Below, one piece after another: positions 35,443 through 46,199 of a stretch of DNA of 64,000 bases; the stretch's first letter is position 1, and every line of letters begins with the position of its first letter. The stretch lies in the NCBI RefSeq assembly GCF_001591145.1, contig NZ_BCUF01000006.1, forward strand, positions 93,745-157,744, written 5' to 3'. Source of the DNA: Vibrio harveyi NBRC 15634 = ATCC 14126 = KCTC 12724 (GTDB taxonomy: Bacteria; Pseudomonadota; Gammaproteobacteria; Enterobacterales; Vibrionaceae). The position numbers and the translations under genes are program-made. Below the pieces are notes generated by a model. It saw only the letters and a program-made list of their open reading frames with translations. It made no database searches and was not told the origin of the DNA.

Positions 35443-37941
35443 ATGTTGTCTTTGATTGAACAAATTCGTACTGGTTCGCTATGGGATTTCCCAGGTGGCG
35501 TGCATCCGGCAGAAAACAAAAAGCAATCCAACAAAACTGAATTGGTTCATGCAGCCATTCCGTCGGAAATCGTCCTACCTCTAAAACAACACATAGGTAA
35601 AGCAGGTAATCTATTGATTGCTGTTGGCGACAAGGTGTTGAAAGGTCAGCAACTAACGGCGTCAGACAGTGGCTTTACCGTTCCGGTTCATGCACCAACT
35701 TCCGGTCAAGTGACGGCTATTGAGCCACGAACCGTTGCTCACCCATCGGGTTTGAGCGAACTGTGCGCAGTGATTACGCCAGATGGTAACGATGCTTGGT
35801 GTGAGAAAACGCCCGTTGCCGATTACACTCAAGAATCCGCTGATGCGTTAATCGATGTGATTCGCCTTGCTGGTATCTCTGGCATGGGTGGCGCAGGCTT
35901 CCCTACTGCTAAGAAGATCCAATCGGGTATTGCACGTACCGAAATTCTTATCGTTAACGCAGCCGAATGTGAGCCTTACATCACCGCCGATGACAAACTC
36001 ATGCAAGAACATGCTGACGAATTGATCCAAGGGATCGAGATCGTCGAGCATATCCTTAAGCCAAAACTGACCATCATCGGTATTGAAGATAACAAGCCAG
36101 CAGCAATCAAAGCACTGGAACAAGCGGCGATGAACAAAGACATCGTGATCCGCGTTATCCCAACCAAATACCCTTCTGGTGGTGAGAAGCAGCTCATCAA
36201 GATTTTGACCAATAAAGAAGTTCCTAGCGGTGCTATCCCTGCAGATATTGGCATCCTGGTTCAAAACGTTGGTTCTCTATACTCAATTAAACGTGCAGTG
36301 ATCGATGGCGAACCTATGGTCAATCGCATCGTGACGCTTACAGGTAAAACCTTCAAACAACCACGTAACGTTTGGACACTTCTTGGTACGCCAGTACAAG
36401 CGCTTTTAGATGAGTTTGGCTATAAAGCAGATAAAAAGCTGCAGCGTCTGATCATGGGTGGTCCAATGATGGGCTTTACCCTACCTCACGCTCAGGTTCC
36501 TATCACTAAAACGGCAAACTGTATTCTGGCACCGAAACGTCGTGAGATCGCCTCTGACCAACACGAAATGGAATGCATTCGTTGTAGCCAATGTGCTGAG
36601 GCATGTCCTGCGTCACTACTGCCACAGCAGCTCCAGTGGTATGCGAAAAGCCAAGAATACGACAAGCTGGAAGAGCTGAACTTAAAAGACTGTATTGAAT
36701 GTGGTGCGTGTGCATTTGTGTGTCCAAGTGAGATTCCACTGGTTCAATATTATCGTCAAGCGAAAGCTGAAATCCGTACTCGCGCTCAAGAAGCGGCAGC
36801 CGCTGAACGAGCTAAACTGCGCTTTGAAGAGAAAAAAGCGCGTATGGAACGCGAAAAAGCAGAACGTGAGAATCGCTTCAAGAAAGCCGCGGATGATCGT
36901 CGTAAAGACATGAAAGCATCTGGTGGTGACGATGCGATTGCAGCAGCGATCGCTCGTGTGAAAGCGCAAAAAGAGAACGCTGAAGCGAAAGCCGAGCCAG
37001 CAGTGAAACCAGCGGTTGCTGCCGCGATTGCCAAAGCAAAAGCAAAACAAGCTGCAGCAGCTCAATCTGGCGCAGCAGAACCTGATAACTCAGAAATGGC
37101 GAAGCTACGCGAAGAGCGCAAACGTATTGCTCGTGAGCGTAAAGCACAAAAAGAGCAAGGTGACACATCTGAGGATAATGCTGACGATAAGAAGTCTGCA
37201 GTTGCAGCCGCTATTGCCCGTGCAAAAGCCAAGAAAGCTCAGCAAGAAGACACATCAACACCTGCTGAAGCTGGTGACAAGAAAGCAGCCGTCGCGGCAG
37301 CTATCGCCAGAGCTAAAGCGAAAAAAGCACAACAAGAGGATTCAACCGAACCTGTAGAATCAGAAACGTCTGAACAGCAAGGCAGTGATCCTAAGAAAGC
37401 TGCTGTAGCTGCTGCCATTGCTCGCGCTAAAGCACGCAAAGCTCAGCAAGAAGCACAAACAGAGTCTGTTGAAGCGGAAGCGCCTGCAGAGCAAGTTGAA
37501 GATCCGAAGAAAGCCGCAGTTGCTGCAGCGATTGCTCGTGCAAAAGCGCGCAAAGCTAAGCAAGAAAACTCTACAGAACCTGTAGAAACGGAAGCACCTG
37601 CAGAACAAGCGGAAGATCCGAAGAAAGCCGCTGTTGCCGCAGCCATTGCTCGCGCTAAAGCACGCAAAGCTCAGCAAGAAGCACAAACAGAGTCTGTTGA
37701 AGCGGAAGCGCCTGCAGAGCAAGTTGAAGATCCAAAGAAAGCCGCAGTTGCCGCTGCGATTGCTCGTGCAAAAGCACGCAAAGCTAAGCAAGAAAACTCT
37801 ACAGAACCTGTAGAAACTGAAGCTCCTGCTGAACAAGTTGAAGATCCAAAGAAAGCTGCAGTTGCCGCTGCCATTGCCCGCGCTAAAGCGCGTAAGGCTC
37901 AGCAAGAAGCGAATAAGAACAATACTGAGGAGAACGAGTAA
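35443..37941 (+). CDS. rnfC: Ion-translocating oxidoreductase complex subunit C with repeat tail
   Basis: NADH-interacting subunit of Rnf, 832 residues. The conserved part (about 1-445) holds the NAD/FMN-binding [12 protein letters not shown] and two ferredoxin motifs, [12 protein letters not shown] near residue 378 and [12 protein letters not shown] near 417. A charged coiled-coil stretch (about 450-500) leads to a tail of about 330 residues made of repeats around [20 protein letters not shown]. At least eight units are present; the last are 38 residues each. E. coli RsxC also has such a tail. rnfD overlaps the final base. Confidence 0.96.
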   Translation: MLSLIEQIRTGSLWDFPGGVHPAENKKQSNKTELVHAAIPSEIVLPLKQHIGKAGNLLIAVGDKVLKGQQLTASDSGFTVPVHAPTSGQVTAIEPRTVAHPSGLSELCAVITPDGNDAWCEKTPVADYTQESADALIDVIRLAGISGMGGAGFPTAKKIQSGIARTEILIVNAAECEPYITADDKLMQEHADELIQGIEIVEHILKPKLTIIGIEDNKPAAIKALEQAAMNKDIVIRVIPTKYPSGGEKQLIKILTNKEVPSGAIPADIGILVQNVGSLYSIKRAVIDGEPMVNRIVTLTGKTFKQPRNVWTLLGTPVQALLDEFGYKADKKLQRLIMGGPMMGFTLPHAQVPITKTANCILAPKRREIASDQHEMECIRCSQCAEACPASLLPQQLQWYAKSQEYDKLEELNLKDCIECGACAFVCPSEIPLVQYYRQAKAEIRTRAQEAAAAERAKLRFEEKKARMEREKAERENRFKKAADDRRKDMKASGGDDAIAAAIARVKAQKENAEAKAEPAVKPAVAAAIAKAKAKQAAAAQSGAAEPDNSEMAKLREERKRIARERKAQKEQGDTSEDNADDKKSAVAAAIARAKAKKAQQEDTSTPAEAGDKKAAVAAAIARAKAKKAQQEDSTEPVESETSEQQGSDPKKAAVAAAIARAKARKAQQEAQTESVEAEAPAEQVEDPKKAAVAAAIARAKARKAKQENSTEPVETEAPAEQAEDPKKAAVAAAIARAKARKAQQEAQTESVEAEAPAEQVEDPKKAAVAAAIARAKARKAKQENSTEPVETEAPAEQVEDPKKAAVAAAIARAKARKAQQEANKNNTEENE
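36940..37916 (+). repeat. In-gene tandem repeats coding the RnfC tail
   Basis: Units coding [13 protein letters not shown] recur eight to nine times. From 37387 the period is 114 bases (38 residues), and the spacers alternate between two versions, [17 protein letters not shown] and [17 protein letters not shown], giving a 228-base higher-order unit present twice. The near-identical codons in the second copy suggest a recent duplication. Confidence 0.9.
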
Positions 37942-38987
37942 TGTCGTTTTTTATTGCCAGTTCACCACACGCTCACAGCCGTCGTAGTACGCCTGATTTG
38001 ATGAAATGGGTAGCGCTGTGTGCAATTCCTGGCTTAGTGGCTCAAACCTACTTCTTTGGTTGGGGCACCATCATTCAACTTGTGTTCGCTATTGCGGTCG
38101 CGGTGTCGCTAGAAGCGCTAGTCATGCTTGTGCGTAAGCGTTCACCAATGCGTGCACTTCGTGATAACAGTGCCATCGTGACAGCATGGTTATTAGCCGT
38201 TGCTATCCCACCATGGTCTCCGTGGTGGATCATGGTCATCGGCTTGATTTTTGCCATCGTGATCGCGAAGCACCTATACGGTGGTATTGGTCAAAACCTA
38301 TTTAACCCAGCGATGGTCGCCTACGTGGTGCTACTTATCTCCTTCCCTGTCCAGATGACAAGTTGGAGCGCACCTGTTTCATTGATGTCTGAGCACGTTA
38401 GTTTTGCAGACGCGTTATCTCTGATCTTCACTGGTTATGATTTTGATGGCTTGTCACTACAACAAGTTCGCGCTGGAGTGGATGGCGTGACAATGGCAAC
38501 CCCATTAGACGCATTTAAAACCGGTATCCACACTGGTGCGACACCAAGTGAAGTGCTATCACAACCTATGTTTGGTGGTCTTGCTGGTATCGGTTGGCAA
38601 TGGGTAAACCTTGCTTACTTAGTCGGTGGACTGGTTATGATCAAAAAGCGCATCATCCAATGGTACATTCCTGTTGGCTTCCTAGGCAGTTTGGCGCTGT
38701 TTAGCACAGTATTTAGCTTAATCACACCAGGAGAAACTGCTTCACCAATCTTCCACCTACTTTCGGGTGCTACGATGTTGGGCGCATTCTTTATCGCAAC
38801 TGATCCTGTATCAGCATCCACTACCGTGAAAGGTCGTTTGATTTTTGGTGCGCTTATTGGTGCATTGGTATTTATTATTCGTAGTTGGGGCGGTTTCCCA
38901 GATGGCGTTGCCTTTGCCGTTCTGCTTGCCAATATGTGTGTACCGTTGATCGACTACTACACCAAACCAAGAACTTACGGTCACTGA
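37941..38987 (+). CDS. rnfD: Ion-translocating oxidoreductase complex subunit D
   Basis: Membrane subunit of Rnf with a covalent flavin, 348 residues, nine to ten helices. Thr187 in [14 protein letters not shown] is the predicted FMN attachment site, the same residue number as reported for V. cholerae Rnf[14 protein letters not shown] and [13 protein letters not shown] are family signatures. It overlaps rnfC by one base and precedes rnfG by seven. Confidence 0.96.
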   Translation: MSFFIASSPHAHSRRSTPDLMKWVALCAIPGLVAQTYFFGWGTIIQLVFAIAVAVSLEALVMLVRKRSPMRALRDNSAIVTAWLLAVAIPPWSPWWIMVIGLIFAIVIAKHLYGGIGQNLFNPAMVAYVVLLISFPVQMTSWSAPVSLMSEHVSFADALSLIFTGYDFDGLSLQQVRAGVDGVTMATPLDAFKTGIHTGATPSEVLSQPMFGGLAGIGWQWVNLAYLVGGLVMIKKRIIQWYIPVGFLGSLALFSTVFSLITPGETASPIFHLLSGATMLGAFFIATDPVSASTTVKGRLIFGALIGALVFIIRSWGGFPDGVAFAVLLANMCVPLIDYYTKPRTYGH

Positions 38988-38994
38988 GGTAAAC

Positions 38995-39633
38995 ATGTTA
39001 ACCGCTATTAGAAAAAATGGTCTGACACTTGCGATCTTCGCTTGTGCTACAACCGGTCTTGTGGCACTGACTCAGTACCTAACAAAAGATCAAATTAAAC
39101 TTCAGGAACAAAAGCAATTGCTGTCGGTTCTTAACCAAGTGATTCCGGAAGAAATGCATGACAACAATCTTGTTACCGCGTGTACGATGGTGTCAGCGCC
39201 CGATCTAGGTACGGTTCGAGCGATGCCAACTTATATCGCAACTAAAGATGGTCAACCAACGGCAATGGCGATTGAATCCATCGCTCCAGATGGCTACAAC
39301 GGTGAAATCAAAATCATCACTGGCATCGATAACCAAGGCAAGATCCTTGGTACTCGTATCCTAAGCCATCAAGAAACACCGGGGTTGGGCGATAAAATCG
39401 ATTTACGTGTTACCGACTGGATTTTGAGTTTCACGGGTAAACAAGTGACAGAAAGTAACTGGAATTCTTGGCGCGTTCGTAAAGATGGTGGCGATTTCGA
39501 TCAGTTCACTGGTGCTACGATTACCCCTCGCGCAGTAGTGAAAGCGGTAAGAAACACGGTAAACTATGTTAATAAATCTCGTGATGAGATTCTGAACCAG
39601 CCCCTAGACTGCGCAGGAGGCAACCATGAGTGA
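38995..39633 (+). CDS. rnfG: Ion-translocating oxidoreductase complex subunit G
   Basis: Periplasm-facing flavoprotein of Rnf, 212 residues, anchored by an N-terminal helix (about 9-28). FMN is expected on Thr175 in [12 protein letters not shown], as reported for V. cholerae RnfG. The FMN-binding domain also contains ETPGLGDKI. The Cys in the N-terminal helix is not a lipobox. It overlaps rnfE by eight bases, implying coupling. Confidence 0.95.
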   Translation: MLTAIRKNGLTLAIFACATTGLVALTQYLTKDQIKLQEQKQLLSVLNQVIPEEMHDNNLVTACTMVSAPDLGTVRAMPTYIATKDGQPTAMAIESIAPDGYNGEIKIITGIDNQGKILGTRILSHQETPGLGDKIDLRVTDWILSFTGKQVTESNWNSWRVRKDGGDFDQFTGATITPRAVVKAVRNTVNYVNKSRDEILNQPLDCAGGNHE

Positions 39634-40318
39634 AAATAAACTGCTAATGAAAAACGGCATGTGGAGTAATAACCCAGCCCTAGTGCAACTTCTGGGTTTG
39701 TGTCCTCTACTTGCGGTTTCTTCCACCATTACCAACGCGCTTGGTTTGGGTATTGCGACTTTGTTGGTGCTTGTCGGTTCGAACGTGACGGTTTCACTGA
39801 TTCGTAACTACGTACCAAAAGAAATCCGTATTCCCGTTTTCGTTATGATCATTGCTTCTTTGGTAACTTGCGTTCAACTGCTCATGAATGCTTATGCCTA
39901 CGGCTTGTATCTATCTCTTGGTATTTTCATTCCTCTGATCGTAACCAACTGTATTATCATTGGTCGTGCGGAAGCTTACGCATCTAAAAATGATCCACTG
40001 CCAGCAGCACTAGATGGTTTTTGGATGGGTCTGGGAATGACAACTGTACTGGTTGTACTTGGCGCAATGCGTGAACTTATCGGTAATGGCACCCTGTTTG
40101 ATGGTGCAGACCTACTCCTTGGCGATTGGGCTGCAGCACTGCGCATTCAAGTATTCCACTTCGATAGCAGCTTCCTACTTGCATTATTACCACCAGGCGC
40201 TTTCATCGGGGTAGGACTTTTGATAGCGTTGAAAAATGTTATCGATAGCTCAATTCAGGCACGTCAGCCAAAAGAAGAAAAACCAGCCATTGAGCGTGCT
40301 CGCGTAACTAACGCATAA
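39626..40318 (+). CDS. rnfE: Ion-translocating oxidoreductase complex subunit E
   Basis: Inner-membrane partner of RnfA, 230 residues, six helices. [17 protein letters not shown] and [17 protein letters not shown] mirror the two half-helix segments of RnfA, showing the internal symmetry of the RnfA/E (NqrD/E) pair. It ends the rnf genes; a terminator-like hairpin lies before nth. Confidence 0.95.
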   Translation: MSENKLLMKNGMWSNNPALVQLLGLCPLLAVSSTITNALGLGIATLLVLVGSNVTVSLIRNYVPKEIRIPVFVMIIASLVTCVQLLMNAYAYGLYLSLGIFIPLIVTNCIIIGRAEAYASKNDPLPAALDGFWMGLGMTTVLVVLGAMRELIGNGTLFDGADLLLGDWAAALRIQVFHFDSSFLLALLPPGAFIGVGLLIALKNVIDSSIQARQPKEEKPAIERARVTNA

Positions 40319-40335
40319 TGTAAAAATTCTAAAAT

Positions 40336-40366
40336 CAAGGCTCTACCACTCGTAGGGCCTTTTTCA
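40336..40366 (+). terminator. Terminator between rnfE and nth
   Basis: AAGGCTCTAC and GTAGGGCCTT form a stem with one mismatch and a TTTTTC tail. Confidence 0.7.
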
Positions 40367-40397
40367 TAAACCGCAAAGACGGGTTTGGAAGTCAGCA

Positions 40398-41039
40398 ATG
40401 AACAAAGTCAAAAGAATTGAAATTCTCGAACGATTAAGAGAAAACAATCCTAATCCTCAAACGGAGCTCAATTGGAGCACTCCGTTTGAACTCCTTATCG
40501 CCGTACTGCTTTCTGCGCAAGCGACAGACGTAAGTGTGAACAAAGCAACAGATAAACTCTACCCAGTTGCCAACACACCGCAGGGCATTCTTGATTTGGG
40601 CGTCGATGGTTTAAAGGAATACATCAAAACCATCGGTCTGTTTAACTCAAAAGCCGAAAACACCATTAAGACTTGTAAGATCCTGCTCGAAAAACACAAC
40701 GGTGAAGTGCCAGAAGATCGCGCAGCGCTTGAAGCGTTACCCGGTGTGGGTCGTAAAACAGCTAACGTTGTACTGAACACCGCATTCGGTTGGCCAACAA
40801 TTGCGGTAGATACGCATATCTATCGTGTTTCGAACCGTACAAAGTTTGCGATGGGCAAAACTGTCGACGATGTGGAAGAAAAACTTCTTAAAGTGGTGCC
40901 AAAAGAGTTTAAGCTTGATGTACACCATTGGCTGATCCTTCATGGTCGCTACACCTGTGTTGCACGAAAGCCGCGTTGTGGTAGTTGTATCATCGAAGAC
41001 CTGTGTGAATTCAAAGATAAAGTGTATCCAGACGAATAA
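40398..41039 (+). CDS. nth: Endonuclease III
   Basis: Base-excision repair glycosylase/lyase for oxidised pyrimidines, 213 residues. The helix-hairpin-helix [12 protein letters not shown] holds the catalytic Lys, [11 protein letters not shown] contains the catalytic Asp, and the C-terminal [4Fe-4S] loop has the spacing C-x6-C-x2-C-x5-C ([17 protein letters not shown]). nth follows the rnf/rsx operon in E. coli too. Confidence 0.97.
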   Translation: MNKVKRIEILERLRENNPNPQTELNWSTPFELLIAVLLSAQATDVSVNKATDKLYPVANTPQGILDLGVDGLKEYIKTIGLFNSKAENTIKTCKILLEKHNGEVPEDRAALEALPGVGRKTANVVLNTAFGWPTIAVDTHIYRVSNRTKFAMGKTVDDVEEKLLKVVPKEFKLDVHHWLILHGRYTCVARKPRCGSCIIEDLCEFKDKVYPDE

Positions 41040-41071
41040 CCCTGTCTGAAACAATCGCTAGGAGCAAAAAA

Positions 41072-41488
41072 ATGTCAAACGGTCGAATTCTTCACACCAT
41101 GCTGCGCGTGGGTGACTTAGACAAATCTATCAAGTTCTACACTGAAGTAATGGGCATGCAATTGCTTCGTACCAATGAAAATAAAGAGTACGAATACACC
41201 CTTGCATTTCTTGGCTACGGAGATGAGTCTCAAGGTGCTGTCATTGAACTAACGTACAACTGGGGCACAACTGAGTATGACCTAGGCTCTGCATTTGGTC
41301 ACATTGCGATCGGTGTAGACGATATTTACTCAACGTGTGACGCGATCAAAGCGGCAGGTGGGAACGTAACTCGTGAGCCGGGTCCAGTTAAAGGCGGCAC
41401 AACCCACATCGCTTTTGTCAAAGACCCCGATGGTTACATGGTAGAACTGATTCAAAATAAACAAGCTTCGGCAGGTTTAGAAGGTTAA
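41072..41488 (+). CDS. gloA: Lactoylglutathione lyase (glyoxalase I)
   Basis: A metal-dependent enzyme converting the methylglyoxal-glutathione hemithioacetal to S-lactoylglutathione. The 138 residues form two VOC modules. Metal ligands are His5 region ([12 protein letters not shown]), Glu in VIELTYNW, His in FGHIAIGV and Glu in GYMVELIQ. Length is standard for the Ni-type bacterial enzyme. AGGAGC precedes the ATG. Confidence 0.96.
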   Translation: MSNGRILHTMLRVGDLDKSIKFYTEVMGMQLLRTNENKEYEYTLAFLGYGDESQGAVIELTYNWGTTEYDLGSAFGHIAIGVDDIYSTCDAIKAAGGNVTREPGPVKGGTTHIAFVKDPDGYMVELIQNKQASAGLEG

Positions 41489-41519
41489 TCCCTTTCTCTA
41501 TTGAAACATATCATGTTGT

Positions 41520-41550
41520 TGCAGGCAGGTCTGAGACCTGCCTGTTGTTT
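41520..41550 (+). terminator. Terminator after gloA
   Basis: CAGGCAGGTCT and AGACCTGCCTG pair around a minimal loop; TTGTTT follows. Confidence 0.75.
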
Positions 41551-41569
41551 ATAAACAAATTGCTTTACT

Positions 41570-41584
41570 TGATAATGGTTATCG
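41570..41584. promoter_or_regulatory. Fur-box-like site
   Basis: TGATAATGGTTATCG matches the 7-1-7 Fur consensus (TGATAAT-N-ATTATCA) at 12 of 14 positions. It lies 41-55 bases before the DUF2753 gene start, so iron regulation is possible but untested. Confidence 0.45.
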
Positions 41585-41624
41585 TTTAGATTTGTCAGCA
41601 ACATCGATATGTGGGATAACGATA

Positions 41625-42059
41625 ATGATCAGTGAATGGGAAAAACACACACTTCTAGCCGATACAGCACTTCAACTAGATGACCCTGTTCGCAGCATTC
41701 TTCATTACCAGCAAGCCCTTAGCCTGAGTGAAGATATTAGCGAATGCGTGGAAATAGAAGCCGATGAGAGACTATTGATTTCGGTGATTTCATGCCACAA
41801 CCTAGCTCAGTTTTGGCGTTGGGCAGGTGATACAGAGTACGAGCTCAAATACCTTCAGTTAGCGTCTGAAAAAGTACTGACACTGATCCCTCAGTGTCCA
41901 AACAAAGATTGTGCAAGCTTTATTGATTCAATTGGATGCTGTACAAAAGCCTTGATTGACTTTATGAAACGCCATCCAAACCCAACGATTGCCAAACAAG
42001 TTGAGAAGATTGATACCGCGACGAATTGTGAGATTATCGCCAAGTTCCGACTCAACTAA
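41625..42059 (+). CDS. DUF2753 family protein
   Basis: A 144-residue cytoplasmic protein of a family largely limited to Vibrio and relatives. I use ATG 41625; the frame extends to a TTG at 41592 that would run through the likely leader. It looks all-helical, with a TPR-like start (HTLLADTALQLDDPVRSILHYQQALSLSE). Cysteines cluster in CPNKDCASFIDSIGCCTK, which could bind metal. No function is known. The ribosome site is weak (GGGATAACG). A Fur-like site precedes it. Confidence 0.75.
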   Translation: MISEWEKHTLLADTALQLDDPVRSILHYQQALSLSEDISECVEIEADERLLISVISCHNLAQFWRWAGDTEYELKYLQLASEKVLTLIPQCPNKDCASFIDSIGCCTKALIDFMKRHPNPTIAKQVEKIDTATNCEIIAKFRLN

Positions 42060-42116
42060 TTTTCGGCAATAAGCCAATACGATTAACAATAGTATTCAAA
42101 CAACGTCAAATAGCGA

Positions 42117-42152
42117 CAAAGACGCCAGAGTTTATTCTCTGGCGTCTTTTAT
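42117..42152. terminator. Bidirectional terminator between the DUF2753 gene and motY
   Basis: AAAGACGCCAGAG and CTCTGGCGTCTTT form a 13-base stem with A and T flanks. Confidence 0.88.
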
Positions 42153-42168
42153 TGTGTCAAATGTCAGA

Positions 42169-43050
42169 TCAAACCTGAGTTCGCCCAAGTGAAATCACTA
42201 CGCGACGGTTTTTATCTTTGCCAATTGGTGAGCCATTGTCTGCGATCGGGCGACGCTTACCATAACCTTGGACCTGAATCCGATCACCAGATAAACCAAG
42301 AGACTCAAAGTAAGTACGCAGCGATTCAGCACGTCGCTCCGATAAGCTTTGACTTGCGCTCTTACCGTCAGTTGAATCGGTGTAAGTCGCCACCAGCACC
42401 AAATCAATATCTTGATTGTGACGCACATAATCTGCGATTTGCGATAAGCGTTTCTTCGATGCTTTGGTGAGCTGATCCCCTTGGCGTTCATAATGAAGGA
42501 TCGTAAACGCAATATCCTCGAAGCTGTACTTCAACAAGTTAGAAATACAGTCACTAAACGCGTTGTATTTGTTCTGAAATAGTACCGATGACAACGCCAC
42601 TTCAATACGCTGATCCCGACTCTGCCAATCTTGGTAGCTAAACGTTGGGTAACGTCCCTTTTCTAACTCAGAAAGAATGCCCCAAGCGGTTTGCCCACCA
42701 ACATAACCATCAAACTGTTTGAAGAACTTGAGGTTAGTAATGCGATCAGCATGCTCGCCGGGACGCCATGGAGGAGGCATAGAAATCAAACTGACATTAC
42801 GTGTTTCACCCATAGGTCGACGCATCTTCAGCTCAAAATCCAAGTTTATCTTTTTACTCGCACGAGACGAAAATACCGCATCACCAAACCCAGGGATAGG
42901 ATGCACAAGCTGGCACTCCAATGGCGTATTTATCACCATCTCCCACTGTGATTGTTGCGGTGTGGCGACATAACGCTTGCCCATCGACGCAAAACTGTTT
43001 GCGCTAAGCAAAGACATCACGATACCACTGGTTACTAGCCATTTATTCAT
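42169..43050 (-). CDS. motY: Sodium-driven flagellar motor protein MotY
   Basis: Periplasmic T-ring component that anchors the PomAB sodium stators of the polar flagellum. The 293 residues begin with a signal peptide ([19 protein letters not shown]). An N-terminal domain binds the basal body/MotX, and an OmpA-like C-terminal domain (about 175-290) binds peptidoglycan, with [25 protein letters not shown] and [11 protein letters not shown]. Length matches MotY of V. alginolyticus. It is transcribed alone. Confidence 0.95.
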   Translation of the reverse strand: MNKWLVTSGIVMSLLSANSFASMGKRYVATPQQSQWEMVINTPLECQLVHPIPGFGDAVFSSRASKKINLDFELKMRRPMGETRNVSLISMPPPWRPGEHADRITNLKFFKQFDGYVGGQTAWGILSELEKGRYPTFSYQDWQSRDQRIEVALSSVLFQNKYNAFSDCISNLLKYSFEDIAFTILHYERQGDQLTKASKKRLSQIADYVRHNQDIDLVLVATYTDSTDGKSASQSLSERRAESLRTYFESLGLSGDRIQVQGYGKRRPIADNGSPIGKDKNRRVVISLGRTQV

Positions 43051-43406
43051 CTAGGTACATCTCTCAAACGGCAGTCTATTGCCGCTTACTTGAATCAATT
43101 GAAAACATGCAGAACAATGCAAAAATCCCGCCAACATGGAATTTACAAGTGGTTATAAGGAGTTAACGCTCACTTTGGCAAGTGCATATACCCAAGTAAC
43201 ATCGAGATGCTTGCTTCAGCGAGAATGACTTGGGTATAAAATGGTAAATAACATCACGAGAATAACAGGTGACCAGCTCCCTTGTTTTTGGTTATAACCC
43301 TCACTGGTTAATGGGGAATAGAATTCTACATTTCTCCCAAATTGCGGTTTTTCTCATCGGTAGAATCTGCAATAATGCAGCCTTCGTCACACAAATATAA
43401 GCCAAC
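43051..43406. other. motY/rnt divergent region
   Basis: 356 bases holding promoters for both genes and the 52-base palindromic repeat at 43187-43238. I looked for a sigma-28 flagellar promoter before motY; GCCGTTTG is present but the matching -35 is poor. Confidence 0.5.
43187..43238. repeat. Palindromic intergenic repeat (52 bp form)
   Basis: Ends TATACCCAAG and CTTGGGTATA are identical to those of the 33-base element at 1589-1621. The centre contains TCGAGATGCTTG and CAGCGAGAATGA, which add further partial dyads. Confidence 0.88.
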
Positions 43407-44051
43407 ATGACAATAGAAAATGAAGCTCTAACCCTGAAAAAGCGTTTTCGTGGTTATTTTCCAGTGGTAGTAGACGTTGAGACCGCAGGTTTCAATGCTC
43501 AAACTGATGCACTTTTAGAAATCTGCGCCGTCACCCTAAGTATGGATGAAAATGGCGATCTGCATCCTGCCTCAACCATTCATTTTCATATCGAACCTTT
43601 CGAAGGCGCGAACTTAGAAAAAGAAGCGCTGGAGTTTAATGGCATTCGTGACCCATTCAGCCCTCTTCGCGGTGCAGTTTCCGAACAAGAAGCACTTAAA
43701 GAAATCTACAAACTGATTCGCAAAGAACAAAAAGCAGCAGACTGTTCGCGTGCCATCATGGTTGCACACAACGCCGCTTTCGACTTAGGTTTTGTTAATG
43801 CAGCGAATGAACGCTGTAAACTTAAAAGAGTCCCTTTCCATCCATTTGCCACTTTTGATACCGCAACATTAAGTGGGCTTGCTTATGGTCAAACTGTTCT
43901 CGCTAAAGCATGTAAAGCAGCAGGGATGGAATTCGACAATCGTGAGGCACACTCAGCCCTCTACGATACACAACAAACTGCAGAGTTATTCTGTGGCATC
44001 GTCAACAAATGGAAGGCCCTAGGCGGTTGGCCGCTTGTAGACGAAGAATAA
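43407..44051 (+). CDS. rnt: Ribonuclease T
   Basis: A DEDDh 3'-5' exoribonuclease that trims tRNA and other stable RNA ends. The 214 residues hold motif [11 protein letters not shown], motif [18 protein letters not shown], and motif III with catalytic His in [16 protein letters not shown]. Length is as in E. coli (215). A Na+/H+ antiporter-family gene starts 28 bases later and may be co-transcribed. Confidence 0.96.
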   Translation: MTIENEALTLKKRFRGYFPVVVDVETAGFNAQTDALLEICAVTLSMDENGDLHPASTIHFHIEPFEGANLEKEALEFNGIRDPFSPLRGAVSEQEALKEIYKLIRKEQKAADCSRAIMVAHNAAFDLGFVNAANERCKLKRVPFHPFATFDTATLSGLAYGQTVLAKACKAAGMEFDNREAHSALYDTQQTAELFCGIVNKWKALGGWPLVDEE

Positions 44052-44079
44052 TAAGTAAACACAACATATTAGGAAAAGT

Positions 44080-45405
44080 ATGAATCCTGTCGTTATATCT
44101 GTGTGCGTCATGCTCGTGTTAGCATTGATGCGCGTGAACGTGGTGGTTGCCCTCACGTTTAGTGCCATCGTTGGTGGCCTTGTTGCAGGCATGAGCCTTG
44201 GGGATACCGTTGCTGCATTTGAAAGCGGTCTGGGTGGCGGTGCGACTATCGCGCTAAGCTACGCAATGCTTGGTACTTTCGCTGTTGCAATTTCTCGTTC
44301 TGGCATCACTGACCTTTTGGCAAAAAGCGTTATCAAACGCCTAAATGGTAAAGAGAGCTCTGCGTCGACTACGGGTCTAAAATACGCAGTATTGGTTGCT
44401 CTTGTACTTGTTACCATGTCATCTCAAAACGTGATTCCGGTACATATCGCCTTCATTCCAATTTTGATTCCACCTCTTTTGGGCGTATTCGCTAAGCTGA
44501 AGCTGGACCGTCGTTTGGTTGCTTGTGTGCTTACCTTTGGTTTGATCACGCCATACATGGTTCTACCAATAGGTTTTGGTGGCATCTTCCTAAACAACAT
44601 CCTATTGAAGAACTTACATGACAATGGTCTAACAGATGTCGTGGCAAGCCAAGTTCCAACGGCAATGCTGTTGCCGGGCGCGGGTATGTTGTTTGGTCTT
44701 CTAACTGCAATCTTCTTTAGCTACCGTAAGCCTCGTGAATACAAAGAAACTGAACTGACCGTTGTTCAAGAATCTGAAGAGAAGCTAAACAAAAAACATA
44801 TTGTGGTTGCAGGCTTAGGTATTCTTGCTGCGCTAAGCGTACAGCTATACACGGGCTCAATGATCATCGGTGCACTAGCTGGCTTCATGGTGTTCACTTT
44901 CGGTGGTGTTATCGCATGGAAAGAGACGCACGACGTGTTCACTAAAGGTGTACACATGATGGCAATGATTGGCTTCATCATGATTGCGGCGGCAGGTTTC
45001 GCTGCAGTAATGAAGCAAACCGGCGGCGTTGAGACGCTTGTACAATCGCTATCCACCAGCATCGGTGACAACAAGCCTCTTGCAGCACTATTAATGCTGA
45101 TCGTTGGTCTGCTGGTAACAATGGGCATCGGCTCGTCGTTCTCTACGATTCCAATCCTTGCAACTATCTATGTGCCGCTTTCACTAGCATTTGGTTTCTC
45201 ACCGATGGCGACAATCGCACTAGTAGGTACAGCAGCAGCACTAGGTGATGCAGGCTCTCCGGCTTCTGATTCAACGTTAGGTCCAACATCGGGTCTAAAC
45301 GCAGATGGTCAGCACGAGCACATCTGGGAAACCGTAGTGCCGACATTTATCCACTACAACATCCCTTTGATCATCTTCGGTTGGATTGCTGCAATGGTGC
45401 TGTAG
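44080..45405 (+). CDS. Na+/H+ antiporter family protein (YuiF-like)
   Basis: A 441-residue inner-membrane transporter with 11-12 helices. The N-terminus ([24 protein letters not shown]) and the C-terminal half with [25 protein letters not shown] fit the Na_H_antiporter family (PF03553 with its N-terminal partner). Members have been called sodium antiporters or amino-acid (histidine) permeases, so the substrate is open. It follows rnt closely and ends at a strong terminator. Confidence 0.82.
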   Translation: MNPVVISVCVMLVLALMRVNVVVALTFSAIVGGLVAGMSLGDTVAAFESGLGGGATIALSYAMLGTFAVAISRSGITDLLAKSVIKRLNGKESSASTTGLKYAVLVALVLVTMSSQNVIPVHIAFIPILIPPLLGVFAKLKLDRRLVACVLTFGLITPYMVLPIGFGGIFLNNILLKNLHDNGLTDVVASQVPTAMLLPGAGMLFGLLTAIFFSYRKPREYKETELTVVQESEEKLNKKHIVVAGLGILAALSVQLYTGSMIIGALAGFMVFTFGGVIAWKETHDVFTKGVHMMAMIGFIMIAAAGFAAVMKQTGGVETLVQSLSTSIGDNKPLAALLMLIVGLLVTMGIGSSFSTIPILATIYVPLSLAFGFSPMATIALVGTAAALGDAGSPASDSTLGPTSGLNADGQHEHIWETVVPTFIHYNIPLIIFGWIAAMVL

Positions 45406-45436
45406 TCGCATCATTTAAATAGATACAATTCGTTAC

Positions 45437-45468
45437 GAAAAAGCCGCTCATTGAGCGGCTTTTTGTTA
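45437..45468. terminator. Terminator after the antiporter-family gene
   Basis: AAAAAGCCGCTCA and TGAGCGGCTTTTT form a near-perfect stem with A and T runs; it can serve the convergent DsbA-like gene too. Confidence 0.85.
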
Positions 45469-45494
45469 TTTGGGCTTTGAAAACCAGTTTCAGT

Positions 45495-46124
45495 TTACTG
45501 CGCTGGCATGTTGTCGATGATGCGCTCGCGGATAAGCTTCAACGTATTTTCTGTCGACAAATAGTCCACTTCAATCGGGAAGTAAGCGTCGTTAATTTGC
45601 AGTACCAAACTCGGGTAAGAACTAACACCCAAGCTCTTTGCAAGACTGAGTTGGTCTTGGAAAACACCTTCCAGCAAAGTGCCATCCATATCATTCTTAA
45701 ACTGTTGGACGTTTAAGCCAATCTCTCTTGCGAGTTGCAGATGGGTTGCTTCTTCATGAGGAGGCATCGCACGTAAATAGTAAGCGTGCTGAATCGCTTC
45801 CAGCATTTGCTCATAAGAGTCTTGGAAACCTGCAGCGATAACTGCACGGCAAGATTGGTAAGTACTACGTACTGGTGTACACAACGTCCAGAAATCATAG
45901 TTAAACTTGGTACCAAGCTGACTTTCGATTTGCTTCCAAATCTGTTCAATCTTTTGCTGCATCTCCGGAGGCATCGGCAGATTAGTATCTGGCGCAAGCC
46001 CACCCATAACATACTCAAACTGAATCACACCTGGCAGTTGCTGCTTCAATTTTTCGATGGTTGGTTTGTAGCCCCAACACCAGCTGCACATTGGATCATG
46101 TACGTAGTAAAGCTTCAAGTTCAT
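45495..46124 (-). CDS. DsbA-family protein (cytoplasmic thiol oxidoreductase-like)
   Basis: A 209-residue DsbA-fold protein with the active-site motif CSWC in DPMCSWCWGYKP near the N-terminus and a cis-proline segment SSYPSLVLQ. There is no signal peptide, so it should act in the cytoplasm, unlike true DsbA. It resembles the COG3531/FrnE-like group. The substrate is unknown. It lies behind grxD, but a terminator separates them. Confidence 0.82.
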   Translation of the reverse strand: MNLKLYYVHDPMCSWCWGYKPTIEKLKQQLPGVIQFEYVMGGLAPDTNLPMPPEMQQKIEQIWKQIESQLGTKFNYDFWTLCTPVRSTYQSCRAVIAAGFQDSYEQMLEAIQHAYYLRAMPPHEEATHLQLAREIGLNVQQFKNDMDGTLLEGVFQDQLSLAKSLGVSSYPSLVLQINDAYFPIEVDYLSTENTLKLIRERIIDNMPAQ

Positions 46125-46142
46125 TCCACTAACCTAAAAAAG

Positions 46143-46169
46143 AAAAAGGAGCCAATGCGGCTCCTTTGT
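46143..46169 (-). terminator. Terminator after grxD
   Basis: AAAGGAGCC and GGCTCCTTT form a 9-base stem with 5-base loop; the minus strand continues TTTTCTTTTT. Confidence 0.82.
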
Positions 46170-46199
46170 ATTCTATCGCCAAATGTGAGTATTTACGAA

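Noticed and set aside
37443..37905. Long minus-strand frames inside rnfC
   Set aside because: They mirror the repetitive tail and have no ribosome site or promoter.
36940..37916. Regularly spaced repeats that could suggest a CRISPR-like array
   Set aside because: The repeats are coding, in frame with RnfC, and the spacers are also repeated; reverse-strand frames here are shadows of the same repeats.
43051..43110. Sigma-28 flagellar promoter for motY
   Set aside because: GCCGTTTG resembles the -10 element, but no TAAA-like -35 occurs at the right spacing.
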